Source: Muribaculaceae bacterium
Lineage (GTDB): Bacteria; Bacteroidota; Bacteroidia; Bacteroidales; Muribaculaceae
Direction of reading: 5' to 3'
Length of the DNA stretch: 64,000 nt
NCBI GenBank assembly: GCA_017557425.1
Contig: JAFYYU010000004.1
Location: forward strand, 1-64,000
The notes below the pieces were generated by a model, which ran no database searches, was not told where the DNA came from, and saw only the letters and a program-made list of their open reading frames with translations. The translations under genes were made by a program, and so were the position numbers. Shown here piece after piece: positions 41,679-50,066 of the stretch; the first letter of the stretch is position 1, and every line of letters starts with the position of its first letter.

Positions 41679-44540
41679 ATGTGTCGATTCCCGCATTTTG
41701 GTCAATGGTGCGCGGTGGCTGTCCTAATGGCGCTGTTGGTGACGTCTTGCCGTCATCAAACCCGTTGCAGCCACGGTGACGATGCCCATTATGCCCAGGT
41801 GGATAGCCTGCTCAGGGACGTCGGCGACTTGGACTCCCTGGCGGCGATGGCCAGCAGGTATCATGACAATAACGACCTGATCGGCGAGATGCTCGCTTTG
41901 TCCTATCAGGGGCGGGGCTTGCTGCATCAGTCACGGTTTGACGAGGCGATTGCTGTACACACTCGAGGACTGGATATCGCATCTTCGGTTGCCGACACCA
42001 TCGAGATGATGTCGGCGCTGAACAGCATCGGCACCGATTACGTCCGTAAGGGTGACCTGTGCGCTGCCAACGGCTGCCATTACAAGGCCCTGCAGCTGGA
42101 CAACGCCTACAGTGACCGCCAGAGCCCCGAGGCGTTGAAAGTGCGGGTGAAGACCCTCAATGGCATCGGCAATATCGCGCTTGAGATGCGCCACTATGAC
42201 ACTGCCGACAGCATCCTGCGAGAGGCGTTGCACGGAGAAGTGGCGCTGGGCAACGACGAGGGCATGGCCATCAACTATGCCCAATTGGGCACAATCAAGC
42301 GTGCGAGGGGCGAGACTGATTCGGCATGGGTATATTATCGCGAGTCGATGAAGCACAGCCAGTTGGCAGGCAACGAGAAAGGCATGGCATTGTGCCATCT
42401 GAATTTTGGCGAGTTGTGTGTCGATGAGAGCAATTTCTCGCGCGCTAAGGTCGAGTTCCAGCAGGCGTATGACCAATTGAAAAAGCATGGGAACTCCTAT
42501 TACTGGTTGAAGGCGTGTCTGTCGCTCGCCAATGTGCACATCTTGTTGGGCGAGAAAGAGGAGGCGATGAGCTATTCCAGGGAAGCCGAGGCCGAGGCTT
42601 CGCGCATTAAAAGCCGTGAATATCTGGCCGAAGCCTATCGTTTGAACTATGAGCTGGCACTGCTCTCTGGAGACCAACAGCGTGCCCTGGATTACTTTGT
42701 CAAGAGCGACGAACTGTCTGACAGCATCTTCAGCATGCAGGAAAACGAAGAGATGCGTCGTCAACTCATTGAATATGAGGCCAATGTTAATCAGGGCGAG
42801 ATGAGTTCACTCAACAAGGACATTGCACACCTGCACCGCACGCGCAACCTGATGGCCTGGTTGACCGCACTGCTGATTGTCATGGCAGGAGCGATTATTG
42901 CGTCGCTGATTTATGCGGTGCGCGTGCGAACCCGCACACAACGTATCATGCGCCGTGTCGAGAGAACTCGTTCATTGTTCTTCACCAATGTGGTGCACCA
43001 ACTGCGCACCCCGCTGACGGCCATCATGGGCGCTATGGAAGGTATCATCGCCGATGCCGCATCGACGGGGAACAGCTACACTGAGCGGCAGCGCAAAAAC
43101 GTGGAAGTGATTGAGCGTCAGAGTGATCACCTGTTGCTGCTCGTGGACCGGATTCTTGAGGTCGGCAGCGTGCGCAGCGCCCTCAGGGGGCCGGACTGGC
43201 GCACTGGTGACGTCGTGGGTTACCTGCGCATGATTGTAGAGAGCTACCGTGAGATATGCGTTGACCGCCACATCGAGTTGACTTACGTCCCAAGCAATAA
43301 GTCGGCCGAAGTCGATGTCGTGCCGCAATACTTGAATACCATTGTCGGCAATCTGATTGAGAACGCCATCAGCTACAGCAGCGACTACAGCAAGATCACG
43401 GTTTCCTCGCGAGTGGATGGTAAGTGGCTTGTTATCAAGGTGGCAGACAACGGAATGGGTGTCTCGCAGGCCGATTTGCCCCATGTTTTTGAATCGTTTT
43501 ACCGTACTGCCTCTGCCGAGCAGTTGTGTGAGGGCGTCGGCATCGGTTTAACGGTGGTGCGCGACATGGCCACCGTCATGGGCGGCAGTGTTGACGCAGA
43601 GAGCAAGCTTGGTGAGGGATCGGTGTTTACCGTGACTTTGCCTTGCCGTTACCGCCAGCAGGAACCCCTCCAGCAACTCGAGATGGTGGTGAAACCTGTC
43701 TCCAGCGTGGTGCGTAAGCTGCCCTGGAAGGCTGAGGAAGCTGATAATCAGCGGCCTAACGAGGACCGCCCCGTCGTGCTCATTGTTGAGGACCATGCCG
43801 ATGTGGCGCGCCTCATTGGGGCCGCTTTGGGCCCGGATTTCTCGGTGCATTTCGCTTCCAATGGAGAGCAGGGTTTGGCCCAGGCAGTCGAGTTAATACC
43901 CGATATGATCATCACCGACGTGAAAATGCCTTACATGGACGGACTGGAACTGTGTCGGCGCGTGAGAGGTTCACGGCAGCTACGCCACATACCGGTCATC
44001 GTGCTCAGCGCGCGCACCAGCGGAAGGGACCGCATACGCGGCATCGAGGCGGGTGCCGATGCATACATGGTAAAGCCATTCAATAATGACGAGCTGAGAA
44101 TTTTGGTAATAAAACTGCTGGAGAGCAGGAAAATGCTTAAAGAAGTCTATAGTGATACTTTAAGTACAGGCAAGCCGGTTCAAGAGTCGGGATCGCCCGC
44201 CGTGATGGGGGGAGAGGAATTGCTGGCTGCTTTCGCTGGGGTGGTGGACAAGTTGACGGCAAGCGGAGGCGCGCGCCTCGACATGGGCGAGATAGCAGTG
44301 CAGCTTAAGATGGGCGAAAGTCAACTCAGGAAACGCATATTGGAGCTGACCGGCAAGAGCGCGTCGTCCTACATCCTCCAGCTGCGTCTGGAAAAGGCCA
44401 TGCGCCTGCTTTGCCAGCGTCCCACAATGCTCATCGGTGACGTGGCCGAGCAGTGCGGTTTCAGCGATGTGGCCTACTTCTCCAGAATGTTCCGTCAGCA
44501 TTACAAGATGACACCGACCCAGGCCCGAAACATGCAATGA
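41679..44540 (+). CDS. Hybrid two-component regulator: TPR sensor, histidine kinase, receiver, AraC-type HTH
   Basis: The 953-residue protein starts at ATG 41679 (MCRFPHFGQW). Order: lipoprotein-like signal (LMALLVTSC), a periplasmic TPR region (about 45-370, with LSYQGRGLLHQSRFDEAIAVH and similar repeats), one membrane helix (about 389-413), HisKA with phospho-acceptor His440 in NVVHQLRTPLT, and HATPase with NLIENAISYSS, DNGMGVSQ and GVGIGLTVV. Then a receiver domain (about 697-815, phospho-acceptor Asp747 in MIITDVKMPYMDG, PVIVLSA, Lys in YMVKPF) and a C-terminal AraC-type HTH (about 860-953, IGDVAEQCGFSDVAYFSRMFRQ). Most Bacteroides hybrids sense glycans through beta-propellers; this one uses TPRs. 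No obvious target operon adjoins it. Confidence 0.92.
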   Translation: MCRFPHFGQWCAVAVLMALLVTSCRHQTRCSHGDDAHYAQVDSLLRDVGDLDSLAAMASRYHDNNDLIGEMLALSYQGRGLLHQSRFDEAIAVHTRGLDIASSVADTIEMMSALNSIGTDYVRKGDLCAANGCHYKALQLDNAYSDRQSPEALKVRVKTLNGIGNIALEMRHYDTADSILREALHGEVALGNDEGMAINYAQLGTIKRARGETDSAWVYYRESMKHSQLAGNEKGMALCHLNFGELCVDESNFSRAKVEFQQAYDQLKKHGNSYYWLKACLSLANVHILLGEKEEAMSYSREAEAEASRIKSREYLAEAYRLNYELALLSGDQQRALDYFVKSDELSDSIFSMQENEEMRRQLIEYEANVNQGEMSSLNKDIAHLHRTRNLMAWLTALLIVMAGAIIASLIYAVRVRTRTQRIMRRVERTRSLFFTNVVHQLRTPLTAIMGAMEGIIADAASTGNSYTERQRKNVEVIERQSDHLLLLVDRILEVGSVRSALRGPDWRTGDVVGYLRMIVESYREICVDRHIELTYVPSNKSAEVDVVPQYLNTIVGNLIENAISYSSDYSKITVSSRVDGKWLVIKVADNGMGVSQADLPHVFESFYRTASAEQLCEGVGIGLTVVRDMATVMGGSVDAESKLGEGSVFTVTLPCRYRQQEPLQQLEMVVKPVSSVVRKLPWKAEEADNQRPNEDRPVVLIVEDHADVARLIGAALGPDFSVHFASNGEQGLAQAVELIPDMIITDVKMPYMDGLELCRRVRGSRQLRHIPVIVLSARTSGRDRIRGIEAGADAYMVKPFNNDELRILVIKLLESRKMLKEVYSDTLSTGKPVQESGSPAVMGGEELLAAFAGVVDKLTASGGARLDMGEIAVQLKMGESQLRKRILELTGKSASSYILQLRLEKAMRLLCQRPTMLIGDVAEQCGFSDVAYFSRMFRQHYKMTPTQARNMQ

Positions 44541-44547
44541 CAAGCCT

Positions 44548-44931
44548 CTAACGGTAGGTGCGAAGGGGCGGGTCGAACACGTCAGGATAGTAGCGGATGT
44601 CGAACTCGTCAGTAGGCGTCCCCACGATAATCATCACGTCGAATTGCACAGACATTGGTAATGAAAAGTGCTCGATGTAGCCGTTTGCCGCATTGACCAG
44701 ATTGCGTATTTTGGCTTTGTTGATGGATTCCATGGGGTCGAAATCCTCGTCGCTGGCGCGGGTTTTGACCTCGATGATGTGCAGGCAGTTGGTGTCAGGT
44801 TCCTGGGCCACGATGTCTATCTCGAGGTGCCCCAAACGCCAGTTGGTTTCACGCACGATAAACCCACGGGAAATCAAAAAGTCACAGGCCGCGCGCTCTC
44901 CTTCTTTTCCTAGCTTATTATGCTTAGCCAT
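44548..44931 (-). CDS. yraN: YraN/UPF0102 family endonuclease-like protein
   Basis: The 127-residue cytoplasmic protein has the UPF0102 pattern: LGKEGERAACDFLISRGF, then WRLGHLEIDIVA and LHIIEVKTR, giving the Glu-Asp-Glu-X-Lys nuclease-like core, and KIRNLVNAANGYI. Function is not settled; the fold is related to Holliday-junction resolvases. It is the last gene of an apparent fRMsr-rarA-yraN unit and converges on the hybrid regulator with only 7 bp between their stops. Confidence 0.92.
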   Translation of the reverse strand: MAKHNKLGKEGERAACDFLISRGFIVRETNWRLGHLEIDIVAQEPDTNCLHIIEVKTRASDEDFDPMESINKAKIRNLVNAANGYIEHFSLPMSVQFDVMIIVGTPTDEFDIRYYPDVFDPPLRTYR

Positions 44932-44965
44932 ATATAGCTTATACTATATCAATTAAAGTGATTCT

Positions 44966-46267
44966 TTAATCTTTCTTCGGGCCTTTTCCGGCGTTTTCTC
45001 CCCAGCGTGCCTGCTGGCGTGCGGTCATCTGGTTTTCGGCAGGGTTGTCTTGCGGGTGCCACAGTTGGGGATGGTGTAGTTCCTCGGGCATATATTGCTG
45101 GTTGACGAAGTGTCCAGGGAAATCGTGAGCATACATGTAGTCCTTGCCGTAGCCCAGCTGCTTCATCAGGGCTGTCGGCGCGTTGCGCAGGTGCAACGGC
45201 ACGGGAGCGTTACCCGTTTGCTCGACATAGGCCAGAGCGTCGTCGATAGCCAGGTAGGCGCTGTTGCTTTTAGCACTGGTAGCCAGGTAGATAGCGCACT
45301 CACTCAGCGGGATGCGTCCCTCGGGCCACCCGATCTTGTTGATGATGTCAAAAGTGGCGTTTGCCAGCAGCAGGGCGTTGGGGTTGGCCAGACCGATATC
45401 CTCGGCAGCCAGGATGCACAGGCGGCGCGCGATGAATTTGGGATCCTCGCCGCCGGCAATGAGGCGTGCCAGCCAATAAACGGCCGCGTCGGGGTCGCTG
45501 CCGCGGATGCTCTTGATGAAGGCGCTGATGATGTCGTAGTGCATCTCCCCGCCCTTGTCGAAGGCTAACGGGTTCTGCTGCAGGCGGCTAGTGACAATGT
45601 CATCGTTGATGACCATGGGTTCGCCCTCCTGCAACGACTGCAGGATCAGGTCCAGAATGTTGAGCAGCTTGCGGGCGTCGCCTGCGGAAAAACGCAGCAG
45701 CGCCTCGGTCTGCTCGACGTGTACCTCGCGGTTCTGGAACACCTTGTCGGTCTTGAGGGCGTGGTCAAGCAGCTGCAGCAGATCGTCGCGGTCCAGCGGG
45801 TTGAGCACATAGACCTGGGCGCGTGACAGCAGCGGACGTATGACCTCGAACGAGGGATTTTCGGTCGTAGCCCCGATGAGGGTGACGGTGCCGCGTTCCA
45901 CAGCGCCCAGCAGCGAGTCCTGCTGCGACTTGTTGAAGCGGTGAATCTCGTCGATGAACAGGATGGGACGCCCCTTGGTAAAGACGCTGCGGGCGTCGGC
46001 CTGGCAACGGTCGAGCACCTCGCGCACATCTTTCACGCCCGATGTCACCGCCGACAGCGTGTAAAACGGTACCTGGGTCTGCTCGGCGATGATGCGGGCC
46101 AGGGTGGTCTTGCCCACACCCGGCGGCCCCCACAGGATAAACGAGGAGATGTTGCCGCTCTCGATCATGCGTCGGATGACCGCTCCCTCACCCACGAGGT
46201 GCCGCTGCCCGATGTAATCATCGAGTGTGCGGGGGCGGAGGCGTTCGGCTAGGGGTTCGTAGCTCAT
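44966..46267 (-). CDS. rarA: Replication-associated recombination protein A (RarA/MgsA)
   Basis: The 433-residue AAA+ ATPase has PLAERLRPRTLDDYIGQ at the N-terminus, Walker A GPPGVGKTTLA (about 48-58), Walker B ILFIDEIHRFNKSQQD (about 102-117), sensor 1 GATTENPSFEV and the arginine finger region LLSRAQVYVL. The C-terminal tetramerisation domain includes SAFIKSIRGSDPDAAVYWLARL and YGKDYMYAHDFPGHF. It acts at stalled replication forks with SSB. Length is typical. It lies 24 bp after the fRMsr gene. Confidence 0.95.
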   Translation of the reverse strand: MSYEPLAERLRPRTLDDYIGQRHLVGEGAVIRRMIESGNISSFILWGPPGVGKTTLARIIAEQTQVPFYTLSAVTSGVKDVREVLDRCQADARSVFTKGRPILFIDEIHRFNKSQQDSLLGAVERGTVTLIGATTENPSFEVIRPLLSRAQVYVLNPLDRDDLLQLLDHALKTDKVFQNREVHVEQTEALLRFSAGDARKLLNILDLILQSLQEGEPMVINDDIVTSRLQQNPLAFDKGGEMHYDIISAFIKSIRGSDPDAAVYWLARLIAGGEDPKFIARRLCILAAEDIGLANPNALLLANATFDIINKIGWPEGRIPLSECAIYLATSAKSNSAYLAIDDALAYVEQTGNAPVPLHLRNAPTALMKQLGYGKDYMYAHDFPGHFVNQQYMPEELHHPQLWHPQDNPAENQMTARQQARWGENAGKGPKKD

Positions 46268-46312
46268 ACTGGACGGACTTGATAAACTGGATTAATTGGG
46301 TTGACTGTTATT
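46268..46312. repeat. 9-bp-period degenerate array between rarA and the fRMsr gene
   Basis: From 46268 the sequence reads as 9-bp units starting with ACTGG, ACTTG, ACTGG, ATTGG and ACTGT. The array fills the junction and runs over the stop codon (46292-46294) into the last codons of the upstream minus-strand gene. The unit differs from the TTAAGG arrays but the period is the same. Confidence 0.6.
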
Positions 46313-46771
46313 GGACAGGGCGTGGCGCTCGATCACGCGGGCAATTTCCTCGAGCCAGCGGGCATCCTCGTCGTCAAAGGTGGCCAACTCCCTGCTGTCG
46401 ATGTCAAGCACGCCCGCCACGGTACCGTCGGGCCCGTGCAGGGGCACTACGATCTCGCTGCGCGACTCGCTGCTGCATGCGATGTGTCCCGGGAATTGCT
46501 CTACGTCGGGCACAACCAGGGTGCGGTTCTGTTCCCATGCGCTGCCGCACACGCCGCGCCCACGCTTGATGCAGTAGCAAGCTACAGGTCCCTGGAAGGG
46601 TCCCAGCTGCAGCACATCGTCCTTGACCAGATAGAAGCCGGTCCACCACCATCCCATGGTCTCATGCAGCAATGCAGCGGCATTGGCCAGCTGACCCGTG
46701 GTGTTGTTCTCGCCCTCAATCAGGCTCTCGACCTGCTTGACGAGTAATTGATAAGTCGATGTCTTGTCCAT
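46292..46771 (-). CDS. msrC: Free methionine-(R)-sulfoxide reductase (GAF domain)
   Basis: The 159-residue GAF-fold enzyme has catalytic cysteines Cys65, Cys75 and Cys99 (ACYCIKRGRGVCGSAWE and GHIACSSESRSE). Their spacing of 10 and 24 residues equals that of E. coli fRMsr (84, 94, 118), which makes the call firm. The substrate contacts EIVVPLHGPDG and GVLDIDS are present. It reduces free Met-R-sulfoxide using thioredoxin. The promoter box TACTTTTG ends only 4 nt before the ATG. Confidence 0.94.
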   Translation of the reverse strand: MDKTSTYQLLVKQVESLIEGENNTTGQLANAAALLHETMGWWWTGFYLVKDDVLQLGPFQGPVACYCIKRGRGVCGSAWEQNRTLVVPDVEQFPGHIACSSESRSEIVVPLHGPDGTVAGVLDIDSRELATFDDEDARWLEEIARVIERHALSNNSQPN

Positions 46772-46775
46772 ACCA

Positions 46776-46783
46776 CAAAAGTA
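46776..46783 (-). promoter_or_regulatory. Promoter box touching the fRMsr start
   Basis: TACTTTTG on the minus strand, then four bases (TGGT) and ATG 46771. Transcription should start at or next to the ATG, giving a leaderless mRNA. Confidence 0.55.
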
Positions 46784-46809
46784 CTCTTATTGTGCCATAT
46801 AAACAAAAA

Positions 46810-46841
46810 CAGAGGCGCAAATTTTTGCGCCTCTGCATTTT
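46810..46841. terminator. Terminator of the secreted-protein gene at 46872
   Basis: CAGAGGCGCAA (46810-46820) and TTGCGCCTCTG (46825-46835) pair over 11 bp with T runs on either side. On the minus strand it ends the gene at 46872-48725. Confidence 0.9.
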
Positions 46842-46871
46842 TCTAGGCTAAAAGCCAGTTAGCTTAATAGC

Positions 46872-48725
46872 TTACTTCACAACCTTAACGGCGCTGGTGG
46901 TGCCGTCGGTGTAGGTGGTCACCTTGATGGTCAAGCCCTCGGGCTGAGCGATCTCCTGACCAGCTACGTTGAAGAAGCGTACGTTGGCAACGGTCTTGCC
47001 GGCATTCATCTCGTTCACGCTGCTCTGAACATCATACAGCCAAGCAATGTTGGAAGCGTTCCTTTCACCGTTAACGGTGTAGAATACCTGGATACCGATG
47101 TTACCATCGTGGTCCTCATCGCGAACGAACAGAGGCTCGTAGCCGTCCTCGTTGGTGCGATACATGTAGATGTAGTAGTCGTGGAAGTCAACTGCGCTGC
47201 TGTAGAGCCAGTAGTAAACCTCGTCGATGTCCTCTTCCAGGTCGAAGGTGTAGTCCTCAGCGGGGAAGGTGAACTGATAAACGCTGCCATTACCGTCGTT
47301 GATCCAGATGATGTAGCTCAGGTACTCGGGATCGATGGGATTGCCGTCAACGTCGGTCTCGGGCAGGGTGAAGTAGAACTTGCTGAAACCACTCTCGTCA
47401 CCGCAGTCATACCACTCATCAGCGGTGGGATCGGCGGGAACAGCGGGAGCGACGTTAACCAGCTTGCCCCAAGGCTCAGCATAGCCATACTCGTCACGGT
47501 TGCAGAACTCGATAGCGGTCATGCTCAGGTCGTCGCTCCAGTAGGTCAACATACCAGTTGCATTGTAGTTGTCGGGGAACTCGGCATAGATGTCACCCTC
47601 GGTGCCCAGCAGCCAGAGGCAATCGTCGTCGATCATCAGCTGGATCTCGGTGGTGCGGTCGTCGATCTCATAACCCATGTAGTAGTCATCCTCGCCGTCG
47701 CCATCTTCGTCACCCTCGGTGTAAACGTAGGTGCTGCCCCAGCCCAGAACGACACCATACTCATAAGCGTCGCTCCAGCTCAGGTACTGGCCGGTGGGGA
47801 TAGTGATGATACCGGTCATCCAGTCATAGGTACCCTTTACCCAGCTCTCGTAGCTGTCATGCCACCATGCGGGGTTCTGGATGTAAACGTCGCCATTGGT
47901 CATGTCGAAGGCAACATTGATCTTGCCGTCGGTCTCACCATTGTAGATGCCGAACCAGCTGTTAGCAATGTAACCAGAGTTGCGGTAGTACTGGTAAACC
48001 TGGCAGCCCTCGGGGATCTCGGTGATCACGGTGGGGGTAACGACGGGCTCACGCTCGGTCAGCACGGTGTTCCACTCGTTGAAGCCACCAAAGCTGTCGT
48101 CGTCGGTCCAGTAGCAAGACAGGCCATAGCCCTCATAAGCGGGATAGTCGCTGCCAGTGGGATCAGCATAGGTGCCCTGCAAGGTTATGGTCTCACCTTC
48201 GATGATGTAAACAGCCTCGTCAGCGCGGTCATCAACATCGAAATAGAGGCTGGTGCCCTCAACATAGGTGGTACCCATGGCGAGAACAACGTCTGCTCCA
48301 TAGTAGTCACTCCAGTAGATTGACTGGCCCAGGGGCACGTGAATCTCGTTGCCCTCGATGTAGCCTTCTACCCAGCTGTCACCGTATTGGGCGCCGCAGC
48401 CAGCGAGGATGTTCTTGATGTAAACTACACCATCCTCAGCGTAAACGATGTCCGAACGGAAGCTGTCCTGGGAACCTGCATAGATATTACCGCTGCTTAC
48501 GTAAACGCAGTTACCCTCGCGGCTGTAGCTCTTGAGCTCACCCTCGGGCTGAGTGGTGATAACACGCATTTGAGCTTTCTCCTTGAAGGACTTGGGATTA
48601 ACCTTGGTCATCTCGGTGTTGATCACCTTGTTGCTCTTCACGGCGTGGGTAGCCTTGAAGTTAACGCCTGCAGATGCACCAAGAGCAACCACGGCTGCAA
48701 CCAAAAGTACAGATAATTTCTTCAT
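46872..48725 (-). CDS. Secreted protein with two beta-rich modules and T9SS-like C-terminal tail
   Basis: The 617-residue product starts at ATG 48723-48725 (MKKLSVLLVAAVVALGASA), giving a clean signal peptide. Two modules share the pattern QPEG...(Y/F)...VY...GDVYIQN or GVVYIKN...IxxPxGQ: module 1 about 55-230 (VYAEDGVVYIKNILAG, VPLGQSIYWSD) and module 2 about 245-435 (FDMTNGDVYIQNPAWW, IPTGQYLSWSD). A common C-terminal domain follows (EWYDCGDESGFSKFYF...), then the tail FFNVAGQEIAQPEGLTIKVT...VKVVK. The protein at 13402 has one such module and the same ending. It is extremely acidic and Tyr/Trp-rich. Role unknown, probably at the cell surface. Confidence 0.78.
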   Translation of the reverse strand: MKKLSVLLVAAVVALGASAGVNFKATHAVKSNKVINTEMTKVNPKSFKEKAQMRVITTQPEGELKSYSREGNCVYVSSGNIYAGSQDSFRSDIVYAEDGVVYIKNILAGCGAQYGDSWVEGYIEGNEIHVPLGQSIYWSDYYGADVVLAMGTTYVEGTSLYFDVDDRADEAVYIIEGETITLQGTYADPTGSDYPAYEGYGLSCYWTDDDSFGGFNEWNTVLTEREPVVTPTVITEIPEGCQVYQYYRNSGYIANSWFGIYNGETDGKINVAFDMTNGDVYIQNPAWWHDSYESWVKGTYDWMTGIITIPTGQYLSWSDAYEYGVVLGWGSTYVYTEGDEDGDGEDDYYMGYEIDDRTTEIQLMIDDDCLWLLGTEGDIYAEFPDNYNATGMLTYWSDDLSMTAIEFCNRDEYGYAEPWGKLVNVAPAVPADPTADEWYDCGDESGFSKFYFTLPETDVDGNPIDPEYLSYIIWINDGNGSVYQFTFPAEDYTFDLEEDIDEVYYWLYSSAVDFHDYYIYMYRTNEDGYEPLFVRDEDHDGNIGIQVFYTVNGERNASNIAWLYDVQSSVNEMNAGKTVANVRFFNVAGQEIAQPEGLTIKVTTYTDGTTSAVKVVK

Positions 48726-48930
48726 AAAAATAAATGAAATTGAGTTAATAAAAAGTTTATAAAACACTGAATTGGTTTAGTCTATAAGAATAATTTGGTT
48801 AATGAATGGATGAAATCTCTAGTTAGGGTCTCATGAATTCGCTTGCAAAGTAAATGCTTTTTTAGGAAAAAACCTAAAAAAAAGTGACTTTTTTCATGTG
48901 AAATAAGTATAATGGATAGGGGTCTGGCGC

Positions 48931-50043
48931 TCACAGGCTGTGACTCACCAGGTTGCGGACGGCAAGAGCCACTCGCGCGAGGGTGCCGTCGGTGTCCATG
49001 GCAATGTCGGGAGCGAGGCCTTCACTCACGGCGACAGCAGCCAGCAGTCCCGCCTTTTCGGGGTCAAAATCTGGCGCGAGGATGCCGCACACGGCAGCCA
49101 CGTCAATACCGCGCTCGCGGGCCATGGCGATGATGCGCCCCGGGCCCTTGCCCATGAGCGTCTGGCGGTCGAGCCGGCCCTCGCCGGTGATGACAAGGTC
49201 AGCTTCATCAAATGCCTGCTGCAAGCCGCTATGGCTCAGGATGAAAGATGCGCCTGACAACAGCTCGCAGTCCAGCAGGTGCAGCATCAGGGCAGGGATG
49301 CCCCCGGCAGCGCCGCAGCCCGCCTTGTCGGCGATATCTCGCCCCACAAGGCCTGCCACATGGCGCATGCCGCGCTCTAGCTGTTCGACCTGCTGGGGCG
49401 AAGCGCCCTTCTGGGGGGCAAACACGGCTGCGGTGCCGCGTTCGCCGCACAAGGGAGAGTCAACGTCAAATAATAGTGAAAAGTGGCAATCCTGCACCTC
49501 GCGGGGGATGCCGCGGGTCTCGATTTGGCCGATGTGCTCCAGCGATGCGCCACTGGGATAGAGGTGGTGCCCGTCATGGTCAAGAAACTCGGCGCCCAGG
49601 GCGCTCATGATGCCCATGCCGGCGTCGCATGTCGCCGACCCGCCCAGTCCCAGCACAATGTGGCGGCTGCCGCGCTCCATGGCATCGCGCATCAACAGTC
49701 CGGTGCCCAGTGTGGTGGCGCGCATCACGTCACGGTCATCGCGTGGAACCAGCGCCAGGCCGCTGGCGGCTGCGGTCTCGATCAGGGCGGTGCCGTCGTC
49801 GGTGAGAAAATAGCTGGCGTTGACGGGATCGAGGTGGAGGAGTGGGGCGGGAACGCTCATCCTCACCCATTGTCCCTGGTGAGACGCGGCCAGCACGGCG
49901 GTCGTGCCGTCACCACCGTCGGCAATGGGGATAGTAACCGTTGTGATATCATTAAGGCCACACAAGCTCTCTTGTGCGGCCCTGTTGAGTTGTTGAGCCG
50001 TTGCCGACCCTTTGAATTTGTCAAATGCCAGAACGACTTTCAT
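48931..50043 (-). CDS. Glycerate kinase (GarK/GlxK family)
   Basis: The 370-residue cytoplasmic enzyme opens MKVVLAFDKFKGSATAQQLN and has IPIADGGDGTTAVLA (substrate and phosphate contact), RHIVLGLGGSATCDAGMGIMSALG, GAAGGIPALML and DLVITGEGRLDRQTLMGKGPG, all hallmarks of glycerate kinase type 1. It phosphorylates glycerate to 2-phosphoglycerate, feeding glycolysis. Length is typical (about 375). It follows the coiled-coil lipoprotein gene across a 7-bp-period repeat. Confidence 0.93.
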   Translation of the reverse strand: MKVVLAFDKFKGSATAQQLNRAAQESLCGLNDITTVTIPIADGGDGTTAVLAASHQGQWVRMSVPAPLLHLDPVNASYFLTDDGTALIETAAASGLALVPRDDRDVMRATTLGTGLLMRDAMERGSRHIVLGLGGSATCDAGMGIMSALGAEFLDHDGHHLYPSGASLEHIGQIETRGIPREVQDCHFSLLFDVDSPLCGERGTAAVFAPQKGASPQQVEQLERGMRHVAGLVGRDIADKAGCGAAGGIPALMLHLLDCELLSGASFILSHSGLQQAFDEADLVITGEGRLDRQTLMGKGPGRIIAMARERGIDVAAVCGILAPDFDPEKAGLLAAVAVSEGLAPDIAMDTDGTLARVALAVRNLVSHSL

Positions 50044-50044
50044 T

Positions 50045-50065
50045 CCTAAAACCTAAAGCCTAAAA
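50045..50065. repeat. Three-unit 7-bp array before the glycerate kinase gene
   Basis: CCTAAAA, CCTAAAG, CCTAAAA in tandem (TTTTAGG on the coding strand), lying exactly between ATG 50043 and the stop codon TTA 50067-50069 of the upstream gene. Confidence 0.7.
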
Positions 50066-50066
50066 C

